Source of the DNA: MAG-121220-bin8 sp964433845
GTDB lineage: Bacteria; Bacteroidota; Bacteroidia; Flavobacteriales; Flavobacteriaceae
Reading direction: 5' to 3'
Assembly: GCA_964433845.1 (NCBI GenBank)
Contig: CAYSTA010000033.1
Location: 1 to 16,639, forward strand
DNA length: 16,639 bases
Shown: piece by piece, positions 8,563 through 14,570 of the stretch
Layout of the letters: each line of letters starts with the position of its first letter
How positions within the stretch are numbered: the first letter of the stretch is position 1
Position numbers and translations under genes: made by a program
The notes under the pieces: model-generated
Told to the model about the DNA's origin: nothing
Database searches by the model: none
The model's input: the letters and a program-made list of their open reading frames with translations, nothing else

Positions 8563-9051
8563 TTATATTTTTTCAAATAATCCTTTTTTAGAATTTTTTA
8601 CAACCTCATTCCACTTGAAATATTGCCCTTGCATTGTTATATAAACACCATATTGTAATGTTTGAACATAAGACAATGCACAACCTAAATTAAAAAATCC
8701 ATCTGAAGAGCTTCCAAATTCATAAGGGATCATGGCTCCAGTTAAGATTATAGTTTTATCATTTATTTTGGCCTTTGCAAGCGCTTTGGCAGTTCGGACC
8801 ATCCTATCGGTTCCGTGTGTTATTACGATTTTGTTTGACAAACTTTCTTTACATTTAGAAATGATACTATTTATGTGAGAAGAGTTCATTTCTAGGCTAT
8901 CAATCATCATAAGTGTTTCTACGGAAACTTTTAAACGACATCTACTTCTCTTTAACATTTCGGGAAGGTGAGTTTTTTCAAAGAATAATTCTCCATTCTT
9001 ATAGTTATAGCTTTTATCAAAAGTTCCTCCTGTTATAAATATTTGTATCAT
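8563..9051 (-). CDS. Stand-alone asparaginase N-terminal (catalytic) domain protein
   Basis: A 162-residue protein matching only the N-terminal domain of bacterial L-asparaginases, which are usually about 330 residues. Visible catalytic landmarks are TGGTFDK (7-13, Thr10 as the nucleophile equivalent), DSLEM (51-55, at the substrate-pocket position), THGTDRM (78-84, Thr81 and Asp82), and NDKTIILTGAMIP (97-109, Lys99). The C-terminal domain is absent: the frame ends at KGLFEKI, only 5 bp from the end of ftcD. There is no leftover coding sequence, so this does not look like recent truncation. I recall short asparaginase-like proteins of this size in other bacteria, so it is probably a genuine subfamily. 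Activity on asparagine is unproven. It is cytoplasmic, 15 bp downstream of the exported phosphatase-fold gene. Confidence 0.88.
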   Translation of the reverse strand: MIQIFITGGTFDKSYNYKNGELFFEKTHLPEMLKRSRCRLKVSVETLMMIDSLEMNSSHINSIISKCKESLSNKIVITHGTDRMVRTAKALAKAKINDKTIILTGAMIPYEFGSSSDGFFNLGCALSYVQTLQYGVYITMQGQYFKWNEVVKNSKKGLFEKI

Positions 9052-9066
9052 TTTAAGTTTTTAATT

Positions 9067-10125
9067 TCAAAAGGCCTTTGCTAAGTAAAGGTAAATGGGA
9101 AAATGATCACTATACCCATTTAAAAATTTTCCGCCAGCAAAACTTTTATAAGGATAACCCTCATATTTTCCGCTTGGATTAATCATGTATTTTTTACTAA
9201 ATACTGCAGCTTTTAAAAAAAACAATCCATTTTTATCTTCAACTAAACTTTTAGAAAGCATAAACTGATCAATCATCTCCCACTTTCCTCTATATTTATA
9301 TGATCCATATCCTTTTTTAAACAATTCTTCCATAGGATTATAGAGTTGTCCATTTTTAATTTTAGTTTTTTTAAAAACTGTATTTAAAATAGGCTTTATA
9401 CTTTTGTCTCCAGGATTATCATTAAAATCTCCCATACTGATTATTTTAGCTTTTGGGCTAGAAAGCAAAATAGAATCAATAATTTTCTTATTAAGTTTCC
9501 CAGCTAAAATTCTACTAGGTTCGCTTTTCATTTGCCCTCCAGACCTGCTTGGCCAGTGATTAATAATAAAATGTATTAGTTCATTATCTAAATATCCTGA
9601 AACTAGCAAATGATCTCTAGTATAATCAATTTCTCCATTAGATTTTTTTAAAAATAATGGAAATGTTTTTGCTTGTGTAGGCCTAAATCTATTTGTTTTA
9701 AAAAGCATAGCAACATCGACCCCCCTTTCATCAGGCGAATCAAAATGAACTATCCCATAATTTTCATTGATTAATGATTTGGTTTTAATAAGATCAATTA
9801 AGACTCTTTTGTTTTCAATTTCACATAGTCCAATTATTGATGGACTAGAGTTTGTAAGTTCAGAACCAATATCAGATATTACCCTAGCTATATTTTCTAT
9901 TTTCTTGTTATAAATTATACTCGTCCATCTGTCTTTGCCTTTTGGGGTTCTGTCGTCATCCCATGTTTTAGGATCATTTATTGTATCAAATAAATTCTCA
10001 ACGTTATAAAATGCAATGGTATTAACTAGATAGTTCTTTTTTGAATCAGTTTGGGCATATAAAGTTTGGCCATATAATAGGTTTAAACTGAGTAATAAAT
10101 AACTTAATAAAAACAATTTTTTCAT
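9067..10125 (-). CDS. Exported endonuclease/exonuclease/phosphatase-family protein
   Basis: A 352-residue protein with an N-terminal signal peptide (MKKLFLLSYLLLSLNLLYGQ, likely cleaved within residues 20-25), so it acts outside the cytoplasm. The Mg-dependent EEP fold is clear: FYNVENLFD (39-47, Asn41), GLCEIEN (99-105, with metal-binding Glu102), NHWPSR (189-194, His190), GDFNDNPGD (232-240, Asp233 and Asn235) and YSDHFP (338-343, His341). These are the residues of the DNase I / exonuclease III / phosphodiesterase superfamily. Similar secreted proteins are common in Bacteroidota. The substrate could be extracellular DNA, a nucleotide or a phosphoester and cannot be told from sequence. It heads a two-gene minus-strand unit with the asparaginase-like gene and diverges from the Kazal gene. 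Confidence 0.92.
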   Translation of the reverse strand: MKKLFLLSYLLLSLNLLYGQTLYAQTDSKKNYLVNTIAFYNVENLFDTINDPKTWDDDRTPKGKDRWTSIIYNKKIENIARVISDIGSELTNSSPSIIGLCEIENKRVLIDLIKTKSLINENYGIVHFDSPDERGVDVAMLFKTNRFRPTQAKTFPLFLKKSNGEIDYTRDHLLVSGYLDNELIHFIINHWPSRSGGQMKSEPSRILAGKLNKKIIDSILLSSPKAKIISMGDFNDNPGDKSIKPILNTVFKKTKIKNGQLYNPMEELFKKGYGSYKYRGKWEMIDQFMLSKSLVEDKNGLFFLKAAVFSKKYMINPSGKYEGYPYKSFAGGKFLNGYSDHFPIYLYLAKAF

Positions 10126-10199
10126 TAGACTAAAATAATTAACTTTTTAGTATGGGAGTTATGGCATAAAATTTGAGATTAAGTGCTAAATTTATAAAC

Positions 10200-10472
10200 A
10201 TGAAATTAGATTTTTTTAAAAATAAATACAAACATTTGCTTGCAATTGGATTAGTAAAAAAAATAATTCTTTTGATTGTGTTCTTATGCAGCTATTATTC
10301 TTGTTCGAGTAAAGAAGTTAGTTGCGTTAGAGAGGATTTAATTGATATGAGTATTATTTGTACAAAAGAGTATGAGCCAGTTTGTGGCTGCAATAATAAA
10401 ACATATACTAATGAATGTGAAGCCATTAAAAGAGGTGTAATACAATTTGAAATGGGTGAATGTGAAAATTAA
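10200..10472 (+). CDS. Kazal-type serine protease inhibitor domain lipoprotein
   Basis: A 90-residue protein starting at the ATG at 10200. The open frame reaches back to a TTG at 10173, but that adds nothing typical. A positively charged N-terminus and hydrophobic run (IILLIVFLCSYYSC) end in a probable lipobox cysteine, so it is likely a membrane-anchored lipoprotein. After it comes a compact bacterial Kazal domain with six cysteines, including the core ICTKEYEPVCGCNNKTYTNEC and the ending MGEC. The family inhibits serine proteases in animals. In bacteria the role is mostly unknown, with defence against proteases in the surroundings a reasonable guess. It leads a plus-strand run of small genes. 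Confidence 0.88.
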   Translation: MKLDFFKNKYKHLLAIGLVKKIILLIVFLCSYYSCSSKEVSCVREDLIDMSIICTKEYEPVCGCNNKTYTNECEAIKRGVIQFEMGECEN

Positions 10473-10484
10473 TTTCATTAAAGT

Positions 10485-10496
10485 AATTATATAATT
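10485..10496. repeat. 12-bp A/T palindrome upstream of the Cys-rich microgene
   Basis: AATTATATAATT reads the same on both strands and is loosely extended by AGT on the left and ACT on the right. It lies in the 49-bp gap between the Kazal gene and the Cys-rich gene, about 25 bp before the latter's ATG. It could be an operator for the Cys-rich gene, but A/T-only palindromes are frequent in DNA of this composition. Confidence 0.25.
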
Positions 10497-10521
10497 GACT
10501 AACTTAGAGCAAATTAAGGTT

Positions 10522-10623
10522 ATGAATAAATCTACTTGCTCTTGTCAATGTGATTGCTGTAAAAACGGAAATTGCTCTGACTGCACGTGTGAAACATGTA
10601 CTTGCGAAAATTGTTCGTGTTAA
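10522..10623 (+). CDS. Cysteine-rich 33-residue microprotein, metallothionein-like
   Basis: An ATG-to-TAA frame of 33 residues with 12 cysteines (36%). It begins MNKSTCSCQCDCC and ends with three CxC units spaced by two residues (CTC, CTC and CSC, with an extra Cys between). There are no aromatic residues and no hydrophobic segment, so it is not secreted by a classical signal and cannot form a hydrophobic core. Paired CxC cysteines separated by small polar residues are typical of metal-thiolate cluster proteins, so binding Zn, Cu or Cd is the natural inference. I do not recognise a named bacterial metallothionein family. Such dense cysteine coding is very unlikely by chance in a sequence this A/T-rich. 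Its neighbours are a Kazal lipoprotein gene (49 bp upstream) and a small membrane protein gene (60 bp downstream), all in the same direction. Confidence 0.72.
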   Translation: MNKSTCSCQCDCCKNGNCSDCTCETCTCENCSC

Positions 10624-10683
10624 AAAAAAATTAAAAATTCAATTTTTGTAATTATTTTTATTGGTTAAAATTAATTATAGAAA

Positions 10684-10923
10684 ATGAAAAAAAATTTAAT
10701 TAACCTAGTTAGACTAGGACTAAGAATTCATTCTTTTTTCCACTTATTAGAGTTCCTTTCAGCAATATATGAAAATGCCTATATCACGGCTTCTATAGCT
10801 TTTATTGCTATGGCATTAGAGCTTACAGCTAGTTATCTAATCCCAAAAGAACACATTCATATAAAACCATTCATATCTGAGGTTCATGAGACTTGTGAAA
10901 CAGAAAAACATTCTATAAAGTAG
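10684..10923 (+). CDS. Small membrane protein with His/Glu-bearing helix and tail
   Basis: A 79-residue hypothetical protein. Residues 1-14 are basic (MKKNLINLVRLGLR). They are followed by an amphipathic or membrane-inserted segment with evenly spaced His and Glu (IHSFFHLLEFLSAIYE, 15-30), a clear membrane helix at about residues 33-53, and a polar tail containing EHIHI and VHETCETEKH. The polar residues in the first helix (His16, His20, Glu23) and the His/Cys/Glu tail could bind metal. That idea gains a little from the Cys-rich gene 60 bp upstream, but it is inference. I do not recognise a family. The ATG is preceded by an A-rich stretch. It may be co-transcribed with the genes either side. 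Confidence 0.75.
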   Translation: MKKNLINLVRLGLRIHSFFHLLEFLSAIYENAYITASIAFIAMALELTASYLIPKEHIHIKPFISEVHETCETEKHSIK

Positions 10924-10974
10924 GTTTGTGAAGTATAATTTTTATATTAGATTAATAAATTAAAATATAACATT

Positions 10975-11760
10975 ATGAAAAAAATAATTTTATTACTTTT
11001 TGCAACTATTTTTCTTGGTTGCCAAACAAATCCTTCAAATGAGATCATGGCTGATTTTGATTGGCCTGAAGAAAAATTGCCCTTTTTTGAAGTAATTCAT
11101 ATGCAGCCTAAAAATCATGAAATGAGTAACTTCTTAAAAAATATTAAGGAACACAATGAAATTTACCATAATAAAGTTCCTGGTGTAAACACATTTGTTA
11201 GATATATTTCATCTGGAAAATATGCAGGACAATATCAATGGATTGAAGGCCCAATGAGCATGGAATATTTAGATAATAAATTGCAAATTGATGGCCATCA
11301 AGAACATTGGCAAGAAAATGTACAACCTTATGTTAATGATAAAGGAGTTAATCATATAAATACTCCATCAAATTATTATCGTGTACTGTCTCACCTTGCA
11401 AACAGAAAGGTATATGATTTTAAATCTGGAGAAACACCAACAAAATTTTTAAAAATTCAACAGCTAGATGTAAAACAAGGCAAAATGTGGGATTTTTTAA
11501 AAATTTTGAATAATTGGGCAGAATCTGATTTTGCTGTTGATTATAGCGTAATTATGCCATTTGTTAATGATGGAACTGGAAATGATATTTCTATTGTATG
11601 GCATTTTGATTCAATGTCTCAAGCTGATACTTTCCTTCCTGGTGTAATAAGGGATGGTTTAGATGCTCGTTTCGAAGAAAAAGGAAGACAAAAAATTCTA
11701 AAATCAATGGGAGAGTTAGTAACTTATAATGGAGAATTCATAGCTCAAATAGTAGAATAA
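10975..11760 (+). CDS. Hypothetical lipoprotein with two probable alpha/beta-barrel-type repeats
   Basis: A 261-residue protein with a lipoprotein signal: MKKIILLLFATIFLGC, with Cys16 as the likely lipidated residue. I do not recognise a named family. It appears internally duplicated. Residues 37-55 (PFFEVIHMQPKNHEMSNFLK region) and 157-176 (KFLKIQQLDVKQGKMWDFLK region) share the spacing of a hydrophobic strand followed by K-x-x-x-M-x-x-FLK. Each is followed by a further strand pattern ending near a W-x-x-x-x-x-M-S motif (QWIEGPMSM, VWHFDSMSQ). This beta-alpha-beta-beta arrangement resembles dimeric alpha/beta-barrel proteins of the NIPSNAP/ABM type, but that is inference. The MBL-fold gene starts 16 bp downstream, suggesting one transcript and a shared periplasmic or surface role. 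Confidence 0.85.
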   Translation: MKKIILLLFATIFLGCQTNPSNEIMADFDWPEEKLPFFEVIHMQPKNHEMSNFLKNIKEHNEIYHNKVPGVNTFVRYISSGKYAGQYQWIEGPMSMEYLDNKLQIDGHQEHWQENVQPYVNDKGVNHINTPSNYYRVLSHLANRKVYDFKSGETPTKFLKIQQLDVKQGKMWDFLKILNNWAESDFAVDYSVIMPFVNDGTGNDISIVWHFDSMSQADTFLPGVIRDGLDARFEEKGRQKILKSMGELVTYNGEFIAQIVE

Positions 11761-11776
11761 TTTTAAAAATAATAAC

Positions 11777-12724
11777 ATGAAAAAATTTATACTTTTCTTT
11801 TTTTTTCCATTTATATTTTACGCACAAGAAATCAGTTTTGATAAATACTACAATTGGTTAAATCCTGATGAAATGTCAATGAAGACAACCCAAGTTAAAG
11901 ACAATATTTACATGATTGAAGGTATTGGTGGAGGCTTCGGGAATGTGGGAGTTTTTGTTGGTGAAAATGGAATTATTATGATTGATGATTCATTTGAAAT
12001 TATTGAAGAATTACTTAATGAAGCAATTGCTAAAATTTCAAATAAACCAATTAAATATATAATTAACACTCATTATCATTTTGATCACGCAGATGGAAAT
12101 AGGTATTACGGGAAAAAAGGAATTCCAATTGTTTCACATCATAATGTTAGAACAAGGCAAGCGGAAATTACCACTGCTTATGGTGGGATATTTGATTTAT
12201 TGGAAAATTTCAATGTCCCCGCTCATGAAATGGATGAATTGCCTACCGTCACTTATGAAAATACGATGAATCTACATGAAGGTAATGAAACAATTAGTAT
12301 TCATTACTTCGGACAAGGACATACTGATGGAGATAGTATTATCAAGTTTAATAAAGCTAATGTAGTTCATACTGGAGATTCATTTATTCTTTATGGACTT
12401 CCGTTTATTGACATAACAAATGGCGGAAGCATAAAGGGTTTTATTAAAACATTGACCCATATAGCTGAAATCTGTGATGAAGACACTATCATTATTCCTG
12501 GTCATGGAGGTCTAACAAACTTTGAGGGAGTAAAAAAAATGAGAGATGATCTACAGCTTTATTACGATACCACTATATCAGGACACAAAAAAGGATTAAC
12601 AATTGAACAAATTAGTTCATCAATAAATATTGATCTAGGAAAAACTAACGGTTTTGGTGACCCATTAACTGTAAAGCACAATTTTATTAGGTCAATTCTA
12701 TTAGAAAATAATATTATTAAATAA
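11777..12724 (+). CDS. Exported metallo-beta-lactamase-fold hydrolase
   Basis: A 315-residue protein with a short signal peptide (MKKFILFFFFPFIFYAQ, probable cleavage after residue 16 or 17), so it is probably periplasmic. The zinc site of the MBL superfamily is complete: NTHYHFDHADG gives His99, His101, Asp103 and His104; GQGHTDGD gives His182; HTGDSF gives Asp201; and IPGHGG gives His243. Having both Asp103 and His104 supports a two-metal hydrolase. The superfamily includes beta-lactamases, lactonases, thioesterases and others. Nothing here assigns the substrate, and calling it a resistance gene would be unjustified. It is the last gene before the terminator at 12730, and is probably coupled to the lipoprotein gene 16 bp upstream. 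Confidence 0.93.
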   Translation: MKKFILFFFFPFIFYAQEISFDKYYNWLNPDEMSMKTTQVKDNIYMIEGIGGGFGNVGVFVGENGIIMIDDSFEIIEELLNEAIAKISNKPIKYIINTHYHFDHADGNRYYGKKGIPIVSHHNVRTRQAEITTAYGGIFDLLENFNVPAHEMDELPTVTYENTMNLHEGNETISIHYFGQGHTDGDSIIKFNKANVVHTGDSFILYGLPFIDITNGGSIKGFIKTLTHIAEICDEDTIIIPGHGGLTNFEGVKKMRDDLQLYYDTTISGHKKGLTIEQISSSINIDLGKTNGFGDPLTVKHNFIRSILLENNIIK

Positions 12725-12729
12725 AAAAA

Positions 12730-12753
12730 CCCTCCAAGTGGAGGGTTTTTTTT
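12730..12753. terminator. Bidirectional rho-independent terminator
   Basis: A perfect 6-bp G/C stem (CCCTCC at 12730-12735 and GGAGGG at 12740-12745) with an AAGT loop is followed by eight Ts (12746-12753) and preceded by seven As (12723-12729). The A-run makes it usable on both strands. It sits 5 bp after the MBL-fold gene and 20 bp before the end of the convergent gene at 12774, so it can end both transcripts. Confidence 0.95.
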
Positions 12754-12773
12754 GATTAGTTGATAATCCTAAG

Positions 12774-12968
12774 TTATTTTCCTTTTACAAAAGGAAGTCC
12801 AGTTTTTGGGCTTTCAACTACTGTTTTTCCTGCAGGAAGATCACAAGCTTCAGCTCTTTGGTCTTTTGCGAAATAATAGATAGTTTGATTTCTTCCACCT
12901 TTTAATTGTACATCTTTAGAATGTAGGAAATATGTATTTCCTTTACTGTTTGTGTGTTTGTATCCCAT
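12774..12968 (-). CDS. Small conserved hypothetical protein (64 aa)
   Basis: A 64-residue cytoplasmic protein with no signal or membrane segment. Its pattern, NSKGNTYFLHSKDVQLKGG, then QTIYYFAKD, then LPAGKTVVESPKTGLPFVK, is one I recognise as a short protein found in many bacteria, but I know of no established function. The strong conservation I recall and the K/G/aromatic pattern suggest a small beta-rich fold, possibly nucleic-acid-binding; that is inference. It is a single-gene unit. Its 3' end shares the terminator at 12730. Upstream are two copies of a TTCCAGA-containing direct repeat, which are candidates for control elements. Confidence 0.88.
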   Translation of the reverse strand: MGYKHTNSKGNTYFLHSKDVQLKGGRNQTIYYFAKDQRAEACDLPAGKTVVESPKTGLPFVKGK

Positions 12969-13017
12969 TATTATAATTTAAGTTAAACGTTATTTTGCTC
13001 TAAGCTACAAAAAAATC

Positions 13018-13049
13018 TCTTATCTGGAATTTTTTTTTCTTCTCTGGAA
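13018..13049. repeat. Tandem direct repeat 20 bp apart, candidate operator
   Basis: TCTTATCTGGAA (13018-13029) and TCTTCTCTGGAA (13038-13049) match at 11 of 12 positions, with starts exactly 20 bp apart, about two turns of the helix. On the minus strand they read TTCCAGATAAGA and TTCCAGAGAAGA and lie about 50-80 bp upstream of the 64-residue gene. That is a suitable place for a regulator binding twice on one face of the DNA. These are among the few G/C-containing blocks in the region. Confidence 0.45.
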
Positions 13050-13125
13050 AAAATATTTGTTAATTACTTTTTTTTAATAAACCATAAAAAATTCATTTTC
13101 TATCACCATTTAATCAGATAAGTTT

Positions 13126-13150
13126 ACAAATTTTAAGAACTTAAAATTGT
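13126..13150. repeat. Near-perfect inverted repeat in intergenic region
   Basis: AATTTTAAG (13129-13137) and CTTAAAATT (13140-13148) form a perfect 9-bp inverted repeat with a 2-bp centre. It extends outward to ACA/TGT if one extra A on the left is bulged. It is followed on the plus strand by a short T-run. It could be a dimeric regulator site or a weak hairpin. It lies 158 bp upstream of the 64-residue gene and about 250 bp upstream of the gene at 13399. Confidence 0.4.
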
Positions 13151-13398
13151 TTTTAAATACATAAAATGCTGATAATCAATTATTTGTGATTAACAATTTT
13201 TATGAATTTTACAGTTATAAAGTTTTTTATATGACCTTAATTTTATAGAGAAGAAACAGAAGTAGATTTTTATACTTTTTTTTTAACCTGTTGACAAGTA
13301 TTGACCTGCCTCATACAAAAAACAAGTTTTTAGAGAGGTTTTCTTATAATTCTTTTTATATTTTTAGTATTAATTATCAAATACATTTTCAATTAAAA

Positions 13399-13896
13399 AT
13401 GAGAAAAATTTTATTTTTTATTGCAATTATTTTTTTTCAAATTAATTATTCTCAGGATTATTCAGATTCTTTTTTAAAGGACACGGCAAAATTAATTATT
13501 GATGAATCTAAAACATGTGTTTTTAGCACTATTGATAATAGTGGAGGTCCCTCTTCGAGAATTATGGATCCATTTATCCCAAATAATGATTTTATAGTAT
13601 ACCTAGTTACTAATCCAAAAAGTCGAAAAGTTTCTGAAATTAAAAATAACAAAAAGGCAACACTAACCTTTCAAAATCCTAATGGTTATGTTACTATTAA
13701 AGGAAAATCTTTTTTAATTCGAGATTTGGATATTAAAAAAAAATATTGGAAAAAAGAATGGACTCCTCATTACAAGGATATTGATAAAAATGCAATTCTT
13801 ATTAAGGTAATTCCTGTAAGCATGGAAGTCCTAAATTCTAGTAAAGGAATAGTTGGAGATAAAGAAACATGGAGTCCTTCCAAAATTATTTTCTAA
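13399..13896 (+). CDS. Exported pyridoxamine-phosphate-oxidase-like FMN-binding split-barrel protein
   Basis: A 165-residue protein starting at the ATG at 13399 with a signal peptide (MRKILFFIAIIFFQINYSQ). The rest resembles the split-barrel flavin-binding fold of PNPOx and general-stress-protein-26-type proteins. A helix (residues 25-37) is followed by strand CVFSTIDNSGGPSSRIMDP (40-58, with Arg54 at a usual flavin-phosphate position), NPKSRKVSEIKNNKKATLTF (72-91) and GYVTIKGKSFLIRD (96-109). Most members are cytoplasmic, so the apparent export signal is unusual. The cofactor could be FMN, F420-like or haem, and the reaction is unknown. The frame continues upstream to 13291, but only the ATG start gives a clean signal peptide. 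Its stop overlaps the stop of the convergent SGNH gene. Confidence 0.85.
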   Translation: MRKILFFIAIIFFQINYSQDYSDSFLKDTAKLIIDESKTCVFSTIDNSGGPSSRIMDPFIPNNDFIVYLVTNPKSRKVSEIKNNKKATLTFQNPNGYVTIKGKSFLIRDLDIKKKYWKKEWTPHYKDIDKNAILIKVIPVSMEVLNSSKGIVGDKETWSPSKIIF

Positions 13897-14570
13897 TTAA
13901 GATTTTTGTCAAAACTTTCTTTTATAATTTTAGCCCATAATTTGTATCCTTTACTATTTAGATGAAGTTTGTCTTTAATAAAAAAATCATCACTAGGAAT
14001 TCCATTTGATGTGATATAAAAAGATCGAGTATCTATATAAAAAATATTACTATTATTAGAGGAAAAATTTTTAATTAAATCATTTGCTTTTGATATTTTA
14101 TTCCAAACTTTCCATCTTTTTGAAGTGGGAGTTGTTTCTATAAAAAATATGGGTTTATTTTTGTGACTTTTTCGAATTTTCTTAACGATAAATTTCACCA
14201 AATTGAGCACTTCTTTTGGAGATAAATCATTTATTCCGCCGGTTATATCATTAGCAACAAAAACACCAACTGCTTTTACTTTATGTGGAGAGACAAGTCT
14301 ATCAGTAAAATGAATTAAATCAGAATAACGCGCCCCTCCGTACCCTCTTTTTATTGGTTCATAAGGAGCTAAGTCCTGTTTTATTGATTTCCAAAGTCTT
14401 ATACTTGAACTTCCAATAAATAATATGGCATTATTACTATAATTTTCTTTTTGGTCAAGAGATTCAAGCTTTATTATTTCTTTTTCCCATTTTTCACCGG
14501 TATCCTCATACTTTTTAAGTGGAGAGCATGAAACAAAAAAAACGAAAATAAAAATTAAGGAACGAATCAT
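13893..14570 (-). CDS. SGNH/GDSL-type hydrolase lipoprotein
   Basis: A 225-residue protein with a lipoprotein signal (SLIFIFVFFVSC, Cys15 likely lipidated). The SGNH blocks are recognisable: ILFIGSSSIRLW (49-60, GSS in place of GDS, probable nucleophile Ser55), RGYGGARYSD (75-84, Gly79), GVFVANDITGG (102-112, Asn107) and KDKLHLNSKGY (199-209, with the Asp200-His203 pair). This supports an ester hydrolase, and related proteins remove acetyl or other acyl groups from sugars. Its ATG overlaps the stop of the GH29 fucosidase gene (ATGA), so the two are probably translated together, and an accessory esterase role on fucosylated glycans is a sensible inference. The substrate is not shown. Confidence 0.9.
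   Translation of the reverse strand: MIRSLIFIFVFFVSCSPLKKYEDTGEKWEKEIIKLESLDQKENYSNNAILFIGSSSIRLWKSIKQDLAPYEPIKRGYGGARYSDLIHFTDRLVSPHKVKAVGVFVANDITGGINDLSPKEVLNLVKFIVKKIRKSHKNKPIFFIETTPTSKRWKVWNKISKANDLIKNFSSNNSNIFYIDTRSFYITSNGIPSDDFFIKDKLHLNSKGYKLWAKIIKESFDKNLN

Larger units (their letters stand above)
12969..13398. other. 430-bp A/T-rich intergenic region between divergent genes
   Basis: The longest non-coding stretch in the window separates the minus-strand 64-residue gene from the plus-strand FMN-barrel gene. It must hold both promoters. I see no credible additional gene: the only long frame is an in-frame upstream extension of the gene at 13399, which is phenylalanine/tyrosine-rich and unlike a normal N-terminus. 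It contains a tandem direct repeat (13018-13049), a near-perfect inverted repeat (13126-13150) and a weak 6-bp inverted repeat, TAATCA/TGATTA, at 13173-13192. An unannotated small RNA is possible but not supported by anything specific. Confidence 0.6.

Noticed and set aside
8563..9051. Asparaginase-like gene as a pseudogene
   Set aside because: The frame is intact, the catalytic motifs are kept, and no remnant of a C-terminal domain is found in the 5-bp gap before ftcD.
10173..10199. TTG start nine codons upstream for the Kazal lipoprotein
   Set aside because: The ATG at 10200 is a stronger start and gives a more normal lipoprotein signal length.
10633..10647. A/T-only hairpin after the Cys-rich gene as a terminator
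   Set aside because: The stem is five A-T pairs with no G/C and no clear T-tract beyond the stem itself; such structures are expected by chance here.
11777..12724. Calling the MBL-fold protein a beta-lactamase resistance gene
   Set aside because: The zinc motif is shared by many hydrolase families and nothing in the sequence or neighbourhood points to beta-lactams.
13291..13398. TTG-initiated extension of the FMN-barrel protein, and TTGACA at 13291 as a promoter -35 box
   Set aside because: The extension is a Phe/Tyr-rich stretch that would bury the signal peptide. No matching downstream promoter element at proper spacing was found, and TTGACA is not the Bacteroidota consensus.
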